NCBI GenBank assembly: GCA_949373155.1
Contig: CASICK010000005.1
Location: 62,001-126,000 of the forward strand
From: an uncultured Synechococcus sp.
Lineage (GTDB): Bacteria > Cyanobacteriota > Cyanobacteriia > PCC-6307 > Cyanobiaceae
Length of the DNA: 64,000 nt
Direction: 5' to 3'
Numbering within the stretch: the stretch's first letter is position 1; every line of letters starts with the position of its first letter. Below the pieces are notes generated by a model. It ran no database searches. It was given only the letters and a program-made list of their open reading frames with translations, and was not told the origin of the DNA. This document shows, in pieces, positions 52,100 to 62,815 of this stretch. Position numbers and translations under genes: made by a program.

Positions 52100-53923
52100 T
52101 TGCCATTGATGATGGCCGATCCCATTCCACCTAGACGCATAAAGCCTGCCCTGCCACGGCTTCTGAGCCATCTCCAGCCCTACAGAAGACGGGTATGGAT
52201 AGCGGTGAGCTGCTCGATCATCAACAAAGTCTTTGATTTACTTCCTCCTGTTCTGATCGGCCTGGCCGTTGATGTTGTTGTTCAACAGGATTCATCGTGG
52301 CTGGCAGCCTTGGGTGCCACAACAGTGCCAAGCCAACTCATCTTGCTTGCGGTGCTGTCCTTCCTGGTCTGGACAGCTGAATCACTCTTTGAATATCTCT
52401 ACGGCGTTTTGTGGCGCAATCTTGCACAAACCACGCAACACAGTCTGAGATTGGAAGCGTATGACCATCTCCAGAAGCTTGAGATGGATTTTTTCGAGCG
52501 AGACAGCACTGGACGGCTCCTCACCATTCTTGGTGATGACATCCATCAGCTCGAACGCTTTCTTGAACGTGGCGCAAACGAAATCCTGCAATTAGTCACC
52601 ACCGTTCTGCTGGTCGGTAGCGCTATGGCACTCCTAGCACCAGGCGTGGCACTCTTCGCATTTCTCCCGATCCCAATCATCCTTTTGGGATCACTCAATT
52701 TTCAACGTCGCCTCGCTCCGCGATATCGCGATGTTCGGCAAAGAGCTGGAGATCTCGCCTCTCGCCTGTCGAACAATCTTGGTGGAATGCTCACCATCAA
52801 AAGCTTTGCAACTGAAGCATGGGAACTCGAACAACTTCGCACAGCGAGTGATGCCTACCGACAGTGCAATCGTGATGCGATTCGCATCTCTGCCGCCTTC
52901 ATTCCCCTGATTCGCTTTGCGATCTTATTTGCCTTTTTAGCGATTCTTCTGATCGGTGGTATCCAAGCCTGGCAAGGACTGATCGCCGTGGGGACCTACA
53001 GCTTCCTGGTGTTCATTACCCAGCGACTGCTCTGGCCACTCACCACGTTGGGACGAACTTTGGATGATTACCAACGGTCAATGGCCTCCACTCAGCGCGT
53101 TCTTGATCTCATCGACACACCGATTCAGATCGCCAGCGGAAACATCTCGCCTCAACCCAAGTGATATCAAAGGAGACATCACGCTATGAACAAGTTTGCT
53201 TCTCCTATAGAGATCGCGATCCACTTCTTAACAAGTTCGACCTACGGATTAGTGCAGGGCAAACAATTGGCATTGTGGGTGCTACAGGTTCAGGTAAAAG
53301 TTCGCTGGTCAAATTACTGCTGAGGCTCTATCCGCTCAGTAGCGGCAGGATTGTTCTTGACAACCACCCAATTGCATCGCTGCATCTCCAAGATCTTCGT
53401 CGCTGCATTGCACTCGTGAGTCAAGACGTTTACCTCTTCCACGGAAGCGTCGCCGAAAATATTGCCTACGGATCTTCACAAGCATCCAGAGTCGTCCGTT
53501 ATTTGGGCAGCAGAACAAGCCGAAGCTCTAGCTTTTATTCAAGGCCTACCCCAAGGATTTGAGACGGTTGTAGGTGAACGTGGTCAGCGTTTGTCCGGTG
53601 GTCAACGCCAAAGAATTGCCTTGGCTAGAGCCATTTTAAAAAATGTACCGGTGTTGATCCTCGATGAAGCAACGGCCGCTGTTGATAATGAAACAGAGGC
53701 GGCGATTCAGCGTTCGCTAATGCGCATCACGGCGAATCGGACCACACTGGTGATCGCGCATCGACTCAGCACTGTGCGACATGCCGATCAAATCATTGTG
53801 ATGGATGCTGGTTGCATTGTGGAACAGGGCACCCATGATCAACTGCTGCACAAACCAGGCGCTTACGCCGACCTCTGGCGGGTTCAAGCTGGCTTACGCA
53901 GTGACGAAGCGCTGAGCCTCTAA
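52100..53923 (+). pseudogene. ABC multidrug/lipid exporter (MsbA type), several frameshifts
   Basis: The first frame (52100-53164) encodes a complete six-helix transmembrane domain (LPRLLSHLQPYRRRVWIAVS to YSFLVFITQRLLWPLTTLGR). After NISPQP the frame is lost. SDIKGDITL occupies a third frame for about 30 bases. The nucleotide-binding domain resumes at EQVCFSYRDRDPL with Walker A (GIVGATGSGKSSLVKLLLRL) and the Q loop, breaks again near 53490, and resumes with [13 protein letters not shown], the signature [16 protein letters not shown] and Walker [14 protein letters not shown] to the stop at 53923. Three indels make a functional exporter unlikely. Confidence 0.85.
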
Positions 53924-53954
53924 CGCCAAAACTGTTCATCCAAAGACTTCACTG

Positions 53955-56045
53955 ATGGCTGCTTCGCTGTCCCACCTGATGCATCACCCACTGGGCATTT
54001 TCGCCCAGCTTGTTGCGATCAGCGTCTTGATTCCGCCCTTAACAAGACGGTTAAGGCTTCCTGATCTTGTCGGACTCTTAGCCGCAGGCGTACTGGTCGG
54101 TCCCCATGTATTGCATTGGATCGATGCCAAAAGTGAAACGATCACCCTTCTCTCCGATATCGGAGCCATCTATTTACTGTTTACAGTTGGGCTAGAAATC
54201 GATCTCGAAGAGTTCAACCGGGTCAAAAGACGCTCCGTGACATTTGGGGCCCTGATCTTTGTGCTTGGAGTTGGAACAGGGTTCGGAATCGGCCAGATCT
54301 TTGGCTTCCCCTTAGTGCCCAGTCTCCTATTGGGAGCCCTGATGGCAACGCACACTCCGCTCGGCTATCCGATCGTGAGGAGTTATGGAGCCCAGCGTGA
54401 CGAATCGGTGATCGTGAGCGTTGGAAGCACGATTTTCACCGACATCGCAGCGCTGGTATTGCTCGCTGTAGCCCTAGGGCTAGGCAAAGGAAATCTCACA
54501 CCGAGCAGCTTTACTGCGCTGCTCATCAGCATCGGCATATTTGCTTGTGTTGTCGTCTTGGGGATTCGAATGATTGGGCGACATCTATGGATGCGCAGCG
54601 TCATCGATGAAAACCGGGTGTTTCTGGCGGTATTACTCACCTTGTTTGTGGCCTCCCTCGGCGCTGAGCTCGCAGGGGTTGAAAAAATCGTGGGCGCTTT
54701 TCTGGCTGGGCTCGCTGTGAATTCCGTCCTTCCAGAAGGCAAGGTCAAAGAGCAGGTGATCTTTGTAGGGGGAGCCTTATTCATCCCCATCTTCTTCATT
54801 CATTTAGGACTGCTGCTCGATCTCGGCAGCCTCGCCGACAGCATCAGCAACATTGAATTCACAGCCCTAATGCTCACTGGAGCGTTGGGATGCAAAGCAC
54901 TTGCTGCAGTGATTGCTGGGCGCTGGTTCCACTACAGCCCCAATCAAATCCTGCTGATGTGGTCACTCGCCATGCCCAAAGTGGCTGCCACGCTTGCAAC
55001 TGCGTTCATTGGTTTTCAGGCCGGCTTACTCGACAGCACAGTTCTCAACGCCGTTCTGGCCGTGATGGTTGTGACGGCAACGCTCGGTCCAACCCTCACC
55101 ACCCGCTCCGTCGTAGCCCTGATGGAACCGAATGAGCGCTCCCCGTTTGGCACAACAGGACTCGATGAAGATCAGGAGATCCCTGGAGAGGTGGTACGCC
55201 GACCCCTGAAAGTGTTGGTCCCAGTTGCCAATCCAGACACAGAGTTGAGTCTGCTGAAGCTGGCCGCTCGACTCTCCCAGGGAGAAGGCGATCACAACGG
55301 ACAACTCCTGCCCCTCGCACTGGTAAGTCCAAGCCTCGAGGAAGCCCGCGGTGGTTTAAATCGAGCGCTATCTGCTGCGAGAACCAGGCTGAATCAGGCG
55401 GCAACCAACGGAGAGGGCCTCACTGCAAACACGCGTTGTCTATTGCGCGTGGATGATGACATCGCTGCGGGCATGAGCAGAAGCGCTTTAGAGGAGGGAG
55501 CCGATCTGCTTTTGATCGGAGCAGGACGCCCTGACCCTCTACGCAAATGGCTCCTTGGAGATCTGGTCGACGGGGTCTGCCGAACCGCACATTGCCCAGT
55601 GGTGGTGGCCAATCTTGGCCGACGAGAACTCAACGATCTCAACCAAATACTGGTTCCAATTAAAGATCTATCGGCGAGTGCACGCGAACAATTTGAGCTC
55701 GCCCTAAGGCTTCTATCCACCGCACCAGACCCAACATCCACCACCATCAGTCTTCTACATATCCATGATCCACGCTTTAACCGACACGAACGATCCTGGA
55801 TGGAGCACCAACTGATGAGCTGGTGTCCACGCAACATCGCCAGCCAACAAATTCAAATCAAACTGCTGCAGGGACCTGGCATCGATTCAAAGATCCACTG
55901 GTTCAGCAAAAACCAAGATCTCGTCATCTTGCGATCACAACGACGGCGGGTCGCTGGCCTCCCCATTCCGGCCAGTGATCGCACAAGTAATTTGGTGCAT
56001 CAGTTGGCCTGTCCGGCCCTAATGATCAGCGATCCACTCCACTAG
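53955..56045 (+). CDS. CPA2 cation:proton antiporter with C-terminal USP-like domains
   Basis: 696 residues. Residues 1-400 form a Na+/H+ or K+/H+ exchanger of the KefB/CPA2 class with about 12 membrane helices: LPDLVGLLAAGVLVGPHVLH, LFTVGLEIDLEEF, FTDIAALVLLAVAL, LVASLGAELAGVEKIVGAFLAG-like text and FFIHLGLLLDLG. The soluble part after residue 420 contains two universal-stress-like halves (VLVPVANPDTELSLLKLAARL; LVPIKDLSASAREQFELALRL). It likely controls K+/Na+ or pH across the membrane. It follows the broken exporter by 32 bases. Confidence 0.88.
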   Translation: MAASLSHLMHHPLGIFAQLVAISVLIPPLTRRLRLPDLVGLLAAGVLVGPHVLHWIDAKSETITLLSDIGAIYLLFTVGLEIDLEEFNRVKRRSVTFGALIFVLGVGTGFGIGQIFGFPLVPSLLLGALMATHTPLGYPIVRSYGAQRDESVIVSVGSTIFTDIAALVLLAVALGLGKGNLTPSSFTALLISIGIFACVVVLGIRMIGRHLWMRSVIDENRVFLAVLLTLFVASLGAELAGVEKIVGAFLAGLAVNSVLPEGKVKEQVIFVGGALFIPIFFIHLGLLLDLGSLADSISNIEFTALMLTGALGCKALAAVIAGRWFHYSPNQILLMWSLAMPKVAATLATAFIGFQAGLLDSTVLNAVLAVMVVTATLGPTLTTRSVVALMEPNERSPFGTTGLDEDQEIPGEVVRRPLKVLVPVANPDTELSLLKLAARLSQGEGDHNGQLLPLALVSPSLEEARGGLNRALSAARTRLNQAATNGEGLTANTRCLLRVDDDIAAGMSRSALEEGADLLLIGAGRPDPLRKWLLGDLVDGVCRTAHCPVVVANLGRRELNDLNQILVPIKDLSASAREQFELALRLLSTAPDPTSTTISLLHIHDPRFNRHERSWMEHQLMSWCPRNIASQQIQIKLLQGPGIDSKIHWFSKNQDLVILRSQRRRVAGLPIPASDRTSNLVHQLACPALMISDPLH

Positions 56046-56112
56046 TCATAGTTCTCAGCACCCAAATATCAACACAATCCAATGGTTGCAGGAACAGACC
56101 TAAGATTTGCTA

Positions 56113-57021
56113 ATGAACGGCCAAAGAAGTCCGAACAAAAAATCCCTGCTCACAGCAGCAGTGCTTGGACTCTGTGGTGGAATGCTGCTATCGATCCCTC
56201 TCAGTCGATCTCTCATTCCATCAACAGAACTCCCCAAGCTGACCTCAATCAGCAACCCATTTGAAGGATGGTCAAGCTTTGACGATGAGAATATCGTGGT
56301 TCTTGGAATGGATGCTGGAGGCGGCAATACAGACACCATCTTCATCCTAAGTATTGAAAATGGGGACACTTCTATTATCCAAGTCCCAAGAGATAGCTAT
56401 ATAGATTCACGCAGCTTTGGACCAATGAAGGCCAATGCACTCCATGCCAGAGGCGGGCCAGACGCTGTCAAAACAGAACTAACGCGTCTAATGGGTCGTC
56501 CAATTAATCATCATATTTTGGTGAATCTAAGAGGGATTCGTACCATCAGTGATTTACTTGGGGGTCTAGAAATTGATGTCCCCAAACGCCTCTACTACCA
56601 AGACAAAAGCCAAGGATTACTGATTGATCTTCAACCAGGACGCCAGGTTCTCAAAGGCCGTGAGCTCGAAGGGTTTCTACGCTGGCGCCATGATGGACAG
56701 GGCGATTTAGGACGACTTGATCGACAACAACTCGTCTTAAAAAGCCTGTTCAACAAACTCATCCAACCTCAACATCTCATCCGTCTGCCAGCCCTGATCA
56801 CGGCTGCTGGGCGTAATCTCAAAACAGATCTTGGCCCTATGGAGTTGGGTAAATTGATCACCACCATGGGAACAACAGATCTCCAAACAAGCCGACTCAA
56901 AGCCCGTCCTTTTTATCAAAATGGGGTGAGTTATCTCGATACACAATGGCCTGCAAAAAAGACAACAAGTGGAGTTAATGCGAGCGAATCAAGCAGCAGG
57001 CGCTTCAAATTGTTGTTCTAA
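56113..57021 (+). CDS. LytR-CpsA-Psr (LCP) family protein
   Basis: 302 residues from ATG 56113 with one N-terminal membrane helix (LLTAAVLGLCGGMLLSIPLS) and a periplasmic LCP domain: NIVVLGMDAGGGNTDTIFIL, IIQVPRDSYID (the Arg-Asp pair), INHHILVNLRGIRTISDLLG and FLRWRHDGQGDLGRLDRQQ. LCP enzymes attach undecaprenyl-linked polymers to the cell wall. ATG 56107 is also possible. The gene stands apart from the wall-polymer genes. Confidence 0.88.
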   Translation: MNGQRSPNKKSLLTAAVLGLCGGMLLSIPLSRSLIPSTELPKLTSISNPFEGWSSFDDENIVVLGMDAGGGNTDTIFILSIENGDTSIIQVPRDSYIDSRSFGPMKANALHARGGPDAVKTELTRLMGRPINHHILVNLRGIRTISDLLGGLEIDVPKRLYYQDKSQGLLIDLQPGRQVLKGRELEGFLRWRHDGQGDLGRLDRQQLVLKSLFNKLIQPQHLIRLPALITAAGRNLKTDLGPMELGKLITTMGTTDLQTSRLKARPFYQNGVSYLDTQWPAKKTTSGVNASESSSRRFKLLF

Positions 57022-57193
57022 ACACGTCTACAAGTAAGTGTTTCCAAACTAAATGAAAACCTTGCGAGACAAAGCATGCGATTCTGCATCAATGTCTTAA
57101 TCATCGGCGTAATGGATGAGGACAAGCCTTCAATCATCAACCGCTTGTCAGCGGTGTTCGGAGGCTCGTCCTTTCCACAGTTGAAGATACTTA

Positions 57194-57760
57194 TCAGATC
57201 AACAACGTAAACGACGTAATCACAGATTCGAATAAGTCTTTTACGCGAGGCCAGCGGCTTTCGTTTGTGCTTGTGGCAAGGGTGTACAAGCGGCCCCGAT
57301 CCACAACGACAGTGGCCAGCTCATGTCGATCGCGATCCTGCAGGTGCACGGCGTACTCCAGGTCATAGAACGTATGGCCTGAGGCCTCCCGTTCTCGTGC
57401 CTCAATCAACTCGGCATTGCGGCCGCTTCCATCTGGCGCGATCACGTCACGGCGCAAACGTTCCCCAACGGCAACAGCACTGCCTAGTGCCTGTAGGTCG
57501 TTATCAGCATTCACTTCCGAGACCACAAGGCTCACCGTTTCGTCGCTGTTGATCAGATCGTGAAAAACAACGGTGGGGCCTCCCGTTACCGCCACCCGCG
57601 TCCAACCGGTGGGATAGAGGAAGGCATATCTGCCGTCAGGACTCTGAAACGAGTTAAGGCCGGCTCCAGCACCGCTGCAGGCGGTGAGCAACACAACACA
57701 GACAACGCTGAGGAGCGATCGGAGCGGAACTTGCAACGGAAAGCGCATCGAATCGTTCAT
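57194..57760 (-). CDS. CyanoP / PsbP-like lipoprotein
   Basis: A lipoprotein signal (LLSVVCVVLLTACSG, lipobox Cys) precedes a PsbP domain: FQSPDGRYAFLYPTGWTRVA, VFHDLINSDETVSLVVSEV, DLEYAVHLQDRDRHELATVV and RLYTLATSTNESRW. CyanoP is a lumenal photosystem II assembly factor attached by its lipid. ATG 57760 is used, though ATG 57748 or 57805 are possible. It is divergent from recR. Confidence 0.87.
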   Translation of the reverse strand: MNDSMRFPLQVPLRSLLSVVCVVLLTACSGAGAGLNSFQSPDGRYAFLYPTGWTRVAVTGGPTVVFHDLINSDETVSLVVSEVNADNDLQALGSAVAVGERLRRDVIAPDGSGRNAELIEAREREASGHTFYDLEYAVHLQDRDRHELATVVVDRGRLYTLATSTNESRWPRVKDLFESVITSFTLLI

Positions 57761-57822
57761 GAATCCATCCCATTCTGCCCGGAGATCTCCCTGCCTAGAT
57801 TTCAAAGACTTGCAGAAGAGTT

Positions 57823-58422
57823 CTGAGCGGCTTCACCCGACCACTAGCACGGTTGATCGACCAGTTCGAACGTCTCCCCGGCATTGGTCCACGGACCGCA
57901 CAACGGCTGGCTCTCCATTTGCTGCGCCAACCAGAGGAGCAGATCCATAGTTTTGCTGATGCTCTCCTGGCAGCTAGGAGTCAGGTGGGGGAATGCCAAA
58001 CCTGTTTCCATCTCAGTGCGGAACCCACCTGTGAGATCTGCAGGAATCCAGAGCGCTCCATCGGCTTGCTTTGCGTCGTAGCCGATTCAAGGGATCTGCT
58101 CGCCCTCGAACGCACCAGGGAATACGCAGGCACGTATCACGTTTTGGGCGGCTTGATCTCTCCGATGGACGGCATCGGCCCAGAAATGCTGCAAATCAGC
58201 AGCCTCGTGAACAGGGTTGCATCAGACGAAATCAAAGAAGTCATCCTTGCGCTCACCCCAAGCGTGGAGGGGGATACCACCAGCCTTTACCTGGCTCGCC
58301 TACTCAAACCGTTTACGGAAGTCAGTCGAATCGCTTACGGCCTTCCGGTTGGAAGCGAACTGGAATACGCAGACGATGTCACCTTGAGTCGGGCTCTGGA
58401 AGGGCGTCGAGCTGTTGAATGA
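57823..58422 (+). CDS. recR: Recombination mediator RecR, probable CTG start
   Basis: RecR acts with RecO/RecF in loading RecA at gaps. It shows [20 protein letters not shown] (helix-hairpin-helix), a Cys4 zinc finger ([16 protein letters not shown]), the Toprim part ([33 protein letters not shown]) and the tail [20 protein letters not shown]. The first ATG/GTG/TTG candidate is TTG 57853, but the conserved residues TRPLAR lie just upstream, and there is no ATG, GTG or TTG between them and the stop at 57796. CTG 57823, preceded by AGAAGAG, is the likely start. Confidence 0.9.
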   Translation: MSGFTRPLARLIDQFERLPGIGPRTAQRLALHLLRQPEEQIHSFADALLAARSQVGECQTCFHLSAEPTCEICRNPERSIGLLCVVADSRDLLALERTREYAGTYHVLGGLISPMDGIGPEMLQISSLVNRVASDEIKEVILALTPSVEGDTTSLYLARLLKPFTEVSRIAYGLPVGSELEYADDVTLSRALEGRRAVE

Positions 58423-58441
58423 AACTCCCAGAGACGCGGTC

Positions 58442-59356
58442 ATGAAAACGAGCATGAGCCGTTACAGCGCAATCCTCCCCAGTGAGCGCTTACCCGAATG
58501 GTTGAGACGGCCCATCGGCAATGCCTCAGCGATTGAACAGGTGCAAACCCTGGTCAAACAAAATGGGCTGAACACGATTTGCGAGGAAGGCCGCTGCCCT
58601 AATCGGGGGGAGTGTTATGCAGCCGGCACCGCAACTTTTTTGCTAGGCGGCTCTATCTGCACCCGTAGTTGTGCGTTCTGCCAAGTGGATAAAGGCCGTG
58701 AGCCCGAAGCCTTGAACCCTGAAGAAGGAGAACGGGTGGCAGAAGCCGTGCTTCAGATGGGACTGCGCTACGTGGTTCTCACGGCCGTAGCCCGCGATGA
58801 CCTTGAAGACCATGGGGCCAGCTTGTTCACAAGCGCAATGGCGGCGATCCGTGCCCGCAATCCATTGATCGCCATCGAGGTGCTCACTCCAGACTTCTGG
58901 GGCGGTGTAGCCGATCAAGACAAAGCCCTCCAAGCTCAACTGCAACGCCTGGCCACTGTTCTCAAGGCACAGCCCGTTTGTTTCAATCACAATCTTGAAA
59001 CGGTGAAGCGACTCCAAGCCGAAGTCCGCCGTGGGGCGACTTACACCCGCTCGCTTGGGCTGCTTGCCGCGGCCAGAGAACTTGCCCCATCGATACCCAC
59101 CAAAAGCGGCCTGATGCTTGGCTTGGGCGAGAGCAAAGATGAAGTCATCAACACCTTGAAAGACCTACGCAGTGTGGATTGTCAGCGCATCACGCTCGGC
59201 CAGTACCTCAGACCATCCTTGGCCCATATTCCTGTAGCGCGTTACTGGCACCCCACGGAATTTGAAGAGCTTGGGGCCATCGCCACCGACCTTGGTTTTA
59301 CTCAAGTGCGCAGTGGGCCATTGGTTCGGAGCAGTTATCACGCGGCGGGCAACTGA
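58442..59356 (+). CDS. lipA: Lipoyl synthase
   Basis: A radical SAM enzyme that inserts two sulfurs into octanoyl groups. It carries both clusters: auxiliary [12 protein letters not shown] and radical [11 protein letters not shown]. Other signs are [48 protein letters not shown] and [21 protein letters not shown] 58442 gives 304 residues. The in-frame codon 58415 would overlap recR by 8 bases. The two genes are probably co-transcribed. A second lipA may exist in the genome. Confidence 0.95.
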   Translation: MKTSMSRYSAILPSERLPEWLRRPIGNASAIEQVQTLVKQNGLNTICEEGRCPNRGECYAAGTATFLLGGSICTRSCAFCQVDKGREPEALNPEEGERVAEAVLQMGLRYVVLTAVARDDLEDHGASLFTSAMAAIRARNPLIAIEVLTPDFWGGVADQDKALQAQLQRLATVLKAQPVCFNHNLETVKRLQAEVRRGATYTRSLGLLAAARELAPSIPTKSGLMLGLGESKDEVINTLKDLRSVDCQRITLGQYLRPSLAHIPVARYWHPTEFEELGAIATDLGFTQVRSGPLVRSSYHAAGN

Positions 59357-59847
59357 GCCGCCCAGCGCTGCGCAGCTCGCTGCTGGACCTCGGCGCAATC
59401 CGCCGTCATCAGCGCGCCAGCACCACCCCAAACCATCCGCAAAGGCAAGTCCCAAACTGCTGCCTCCACCTCATGCACCGTGCTGAAGCCACGTTGCTGG
59501 AAGTAGCGCACCAAGCGCCGATGCTGGCCCTCTGCATCGCGTATCGCCAACAATCTGGCCCTTAAGCAAGGGGTGGACTCAAGCGCCCACGCCATGGTGG
59601 CAGCCCAGATCAGATCTCCCGTGCCAGCAGGAGATTGGGGCCGAACTCGCATGGTGTCGAGCTGCAATCCAGTTGTGGCGCCATAGGCCCAGGCCTTCAT
59701 CTCTCCCTGGAGTTGCAAGCGATCAGCGGCCAGCTGTTCAGCCACCACCAAGCGCAAACTCCACAGCCCTAGGGGACGTCCAACTTTGAGGCGCAGCAGC
59801 AAACCACGTTCTCGTGCCTGAGCTTCCAATTCATTGAGCATCAGCAC
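59338..59847 (-). CDS. Hypothetical protein, GNAT-like
   Basis: A 169-residue protein with [20 protein letters not shown], then [20 protein letters not shown] and [20 protein letters not shown]. The order (a conserved VRP segment, then an [11 protein letters not shown] helix-strand) resembles GNAT acetyltransferases, but the acetyl-CoA loop is not clear. It overlaps the convergent lipA by 19 bases and the upstream GST gene by 7. Confidence 0.6.
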   Translation of the reverse strand: MLMLNELEAQARERGLLLRLKVGRPLGLWSLRLVVAEQLAADRLQLQGEMKAWAYGATTGLQLDTMRVRPQSPAGTGDLIWAATMAWALESTPCLRARLLAIRDAEGQHRRLVRYFQQRGFSTVHEVEAAVWDLPLRMVWGGAGALMTADCAEVQQRAAQRWAAQLPAA

Positions 59848-60818
59848 GCGGGCAGAGAAGAAAAAGGGCTCACCTCGACCACCGAGGCAATGGGAAGTGG
59901 GCCATACAGATGCGGGAAAAGCACACCTGTATGAATGGCATCTGCGCGCAGGGGGGCAGAGACCAGCTTCGGATTGATTCTGAGCGTTAGGACAGCACCA
60001 GCGTCGGCATAGAACCGATCAAACGTGGCTTGCACCTGCTCTTGCCAAGACAAATGAATAAATCCCACCTGCTCGAGGGACAAGCCGCGCGTTGATACGC
60101 GATAGTCGCCTCGCTGAACAGCAGCCTGCCAATCGGATTCCAAGGCGAGATGAAACAGCGGTTGATCGATGGGAATCGCAATGGCATCCGCCGGAAAAAT
60201 CGGTTGCATTCCGCCTGGCGACCAGGGATCAGCACGTTGCATCAACCGTTCCATCATCGGATCATCGAGAAAGCGCATGAGCCACTCCCGCAATGGGGCC
60301 AAGCGAGGATCAGCATCAAATCCACCCGCATCGGCCAGACGCCACTGCCTTACAAACGGCCATAGGGCCGCATCCGCCAACGCCATCCGGTCAGTCAGCA
60401 ACCAGCCGTTCCTGCTGATGCGTTCGCTCCAGCTGCGCAGGATGACAAGGCCAGCCTGGCGATGGTCCTCCGTTGAGGCACCGGGATAACGATCGGTGTA
60501 CTTGAAACGATCGAGATGATGCTTGAACGACCCATCATTTTCTTCAATTAGGAGAGCCGAGTCTTCAGCCTCCAACACGCCACATGGATCAGCCTGCTGC
60601 AAAGCCCAGCGCATGATCGCCAAACTTTCATCGATCACGCTGCCGTCGGCTAAGACCAGAACCGGAACCGTGCCTTTAGGAGAGGCCTCCAGCATCGCTG
60701 CGGGCTTGGCTTGGAGTTCAATTTCTCTCCACTGCACCATGAGCCCAGCCTGGAGAAGGGCCCAGCGAGCACGCATCGCATAGGGACAACGGCGAAAGCT
60801 GTAAAGGATGGGCAACAA
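59841..60818 (-). CDS. Glutathione S-transferase fused to a DUF952 domain
   Basis: 325 residues. Residues 1-210 are a GST: the N-terminal thioredoxin fold has the CPYAMRARWAL start with a Cys, then SPKGTVPVLVLADGSVIDES, and a helical C-terminal domain with RMALADAALWPFVRQW. Residues 225-318 are DUF952 (PLFHLALESDWQAAVQRGDY, GFIHLSWQEQVQATFDRFYA, LRADAIHTGVLFPHLYGPLP). The linker is short. The catalytic Cys type suggests glutaredoxin-like or dehydroascorbate-type activity. The DUF952 role is unknown. Confidence 0.85.
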   Translation of the reverse strand: MLPILYSFRRCPYAMRARWALLQAGLMVQWREIELQAKPAAMLEASPKGTVPVLVLADGSVIDESLAIMRWALQQADPCGVLEAEDSALLIEENDGSFKHHLDRFKYTDRYPGASTEDHRQAGLVILRSWSERISRNGWLLTDRMALADAALWPFVRQWRLADAGGFDADPRLAPLREWLMRFLDDPMMERLMQRADPWSPGGMQPIFPADAIAIPIDQPLFHLALESDWQAAVQRGDYRVSTRGLSLEQVGFIHLSWQEQVQATFDRFYADAGAVLTLRINPKLVSAPLRADAIHTGVLFPHLYGPLPIASVVEVSPFSSLPAC

Positions 60819-60853
60819 GCGAAGTCTGAAATCAAGTCATCGCCACTGAAGCA

Positions 60854-61789
60854 CTAGGCCTGAAGCCGGTCGATTTGCTGTTGGCGCATGGCGAATCTGC
60901 TGCGATCTGCATCTGTGAATTGATCGATGCAATGCAAACACTGCACGCCCTTGATGTAGCTCGGCAGGGTTTGCTGCTCAGAGGAAACCGGCAAACCGCA
61001 GGCATGGCAAAGGGAGTAGTCACCTCGTTCCAACTGATGATTGAGCGCAACGCGCTGATCAAACACGAAACACTCCCCTCGCCAACGGCTGTTCTGCTCT
61101 GGAACCTCTTTGAGATAGCGAAGAATGCCTCCACGCAAATGATGGACTTCGCCAAATCCCTGCTGTTGCAAAAAACTGCTGGCCTTTTCACAGCGGATGC
61201 CTCCCGTGCAAAACATCGCAATCCGCTGAGGTCCCTCTCGTGCAACACGAGGGCGAAGCTCTTGATCCACCCAGTCAGGAAAGTCCCGGAAGCTTTCCGT
61301 TTGCGGATTCAAGGCCCCTGCAAAACTGCCAATAGCCACCTCATAGGTGTTGCGCGCATCGATCACCAGCGTGTCGGGATCATCAATCAAGGCATTCCAG
61401 TCTTGAGGATCTACATAGGTGCCAACACTGTCTCGAGGATCCACTTGAGGTTGTCCAAGCGTCACGATCTCTCGCTTGCTCCTGGCCTTAAAGCGTCGAA
61501 ACACTTGATCAGGATTCCAGCTGCGCTTCACCTCCAAGCAGTCGTAATGGGCATCACCAAGCGGAAGTTGGCTGCGTAGGAGGGAGAGCAATCGCTCCAC
61601 TCCGAACGAAGGTCCACAGACCGTGCCGTTCACACCTTCAGCAGCGATCAACACTGAACCGAGAACGGCTTCAGCTTGCGCCAGGGGAGGCAGAGCGCTT
61701 AGCAGCTCCTGTTGATCCGCCTCAGCCAACGGGGTAAAGACATAAAAAGCTGCAACAAGCAGATCACCCTGGATCCCATTCGCTCCCAT
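60854..61789 (-). CDS. trhO: tRNA uridine-34 hydroxylase, rhodanese family
   Basis: A 311-residue member of the TrhO/YceA family, which makes 5-hydroxyuridine at tRNA position 34. The N-terminal domain (VLGSVLIAAEGVNGTVCG) precedes the rhodanese domain with VIDARNTYEVAIGSFAGALN and active Cys in MFCTGGIRCEKASSFL. The Cys-rich C-terminus (CHACGLPVS, GVQCLHC) is typical. Its start overlaps the bioB stop by 1 base. Confidence 0.92.
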   Translation of the reverse strand: MGANGIQGDLLVAAFYVFTPLAEADQQELLSALPPLAQAEAVLGSVLIAAEGVNGTVCGPSFGVERLLSLLRSQLPLGDAHYDCLEVKRSWNPDQVFRRFKARSKREIVTLGQPQVDPRDSVGTYVDPQDWNALIDDPDTLVIDARNTYEVAIGSFAGALNPQTESFRDFPDWVDQELRPRVAREGPQRIAMFCTGGIRCEKASSFLQQQGFGEVHHLRGGILRYLKEVPEQNSRWRGECFVFDQRVALNHQLERGDYSLCHACGLPVSSEQQTLPSYIKGVQCLHCIDQFTDADRSRFAMRQQQIDRLQA

Positions 61790-62769
61790 CAGGCAGCCGC
61801 AGGGGAGTGCCAGTTGGCCTGCACACCGGCAGTGCGAAGCAGCTCACGGTCAGCCTCCACAGCAGGGTTTCCAGTCGTGAGGAGCATTTCGCCATAAAAA
61901 ATCGAATCCGCACCAGCCTGCAAACACAAAATCTGAGCTTCGCGGCTGAGCTGTTCCCGACCAGCACTCAAGCGAACCCGACTGCCAGGCATCAGGATCC
62001 TCGTGACGGCAATCATGCGAACCAACTCGATGGGATCGATGGGGGGGAGTTCCTCGAGCGGAGTGCCCTCCACCGCCACCAACGCGTTGATCGGGACGCT
62101 CTCTGGATGGGGGTTGATCGACGCCAACACCTGCAGCATGGAAGCCCTGTCCTTCACGGTTTCCCCCATACCAATAATCCCTCCGCAGCAGAGGGTCACA
62201 CCCGCTTGACGCACCCGCTCAAGCGTCTCCAGACGTTCTTGAAAGGTCCGAGTGGTGATGATCTTGTCGTAATGCTCAGGACTGGTATCGAGGTTGTGGT
62301 TGTACGCCGTTAGACCGGCTTCAGCGAGACGTTTGGCCTGGTCATCGGTGAGCATGCCGGCGGTAACGCAGGCTTCCATCCCCAAGGCACGCACGCCACT
62401 CACCATCTGCAACATGGCGTCGAATGGGGCACCTTCGCGGATTTCACGCCAAGCCCAGCCCATACAAAATCGGTCCGCACCAGCCTGCTTGGCAGCTTTG
62501 GCACGTTCTAAAACAGGAGCAACCTGCAATTCGGGCTGGCCTGTGACATCACTGCTGTGATGCATCGATTGGGGGCAGTAAGCGCAGTCTTCTTCGCACC
62601 CACCGGTTTTGACACTTAAAAGCGAGGCCAACTGGACGTGATATCCAGGGTTAGACGCACGATGAACCCCCTGGGCACGCCAAAGCAAATCCATCAAGGG
62701 AAGATCCAGAAGCGCTTCGATCTCGCTTCGTGTCCAGTCATGGCGCACTTCAACCGCTTCCGTCATCAA
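61789..62769 (-). CDS. bioB: Biotin synthase
   Basis: A 326-residue radical SAM enzyme inserting sulfur into dethiobiotin. It has the CxxxCxxC motif in [43 protein letters not shown] [11 protein letters not shown], and the C-terminal [20 protein letters not shown] and the segment [10 protein letters not shown]. Length and order are standard. trhO follows at once. The upstream uppS is 46 bases away. Confidence 0.95.
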   Translation of the reverse strand: MMTEAVEVRHDWTRSEIEALLDLPLMDLLWRAQGVHRASNPGYHVQLASLLSVKTGGCEEDCAYCPQSMHHSSDVTGQPELQVAPVLERAKAAKQAGADRFCMGWAWREIREGAPFDAMLQMVSGVRALGMEACVTAGMLTDDQAKRLAEAGLTAYNHNLDTSPEHYDKIITTRTFQERLETLERVRQAGVTLCCGGIIGMGETVKDRASMLQVLASINPHPESVPINALVAVEGTPLEELPPIDPIELVRMIAVTRILMPGSRVRLSAGREQLSREAQILCLQAGADSIFYGEMLLTTGNPAVEADRELLRTAGVQANWHSPAAA

Positions 62770-62815
62770 CCCTGAGAGAGAACCTCGAACCCTCAGGATC
62801 CCAGAGCATCGGCAA

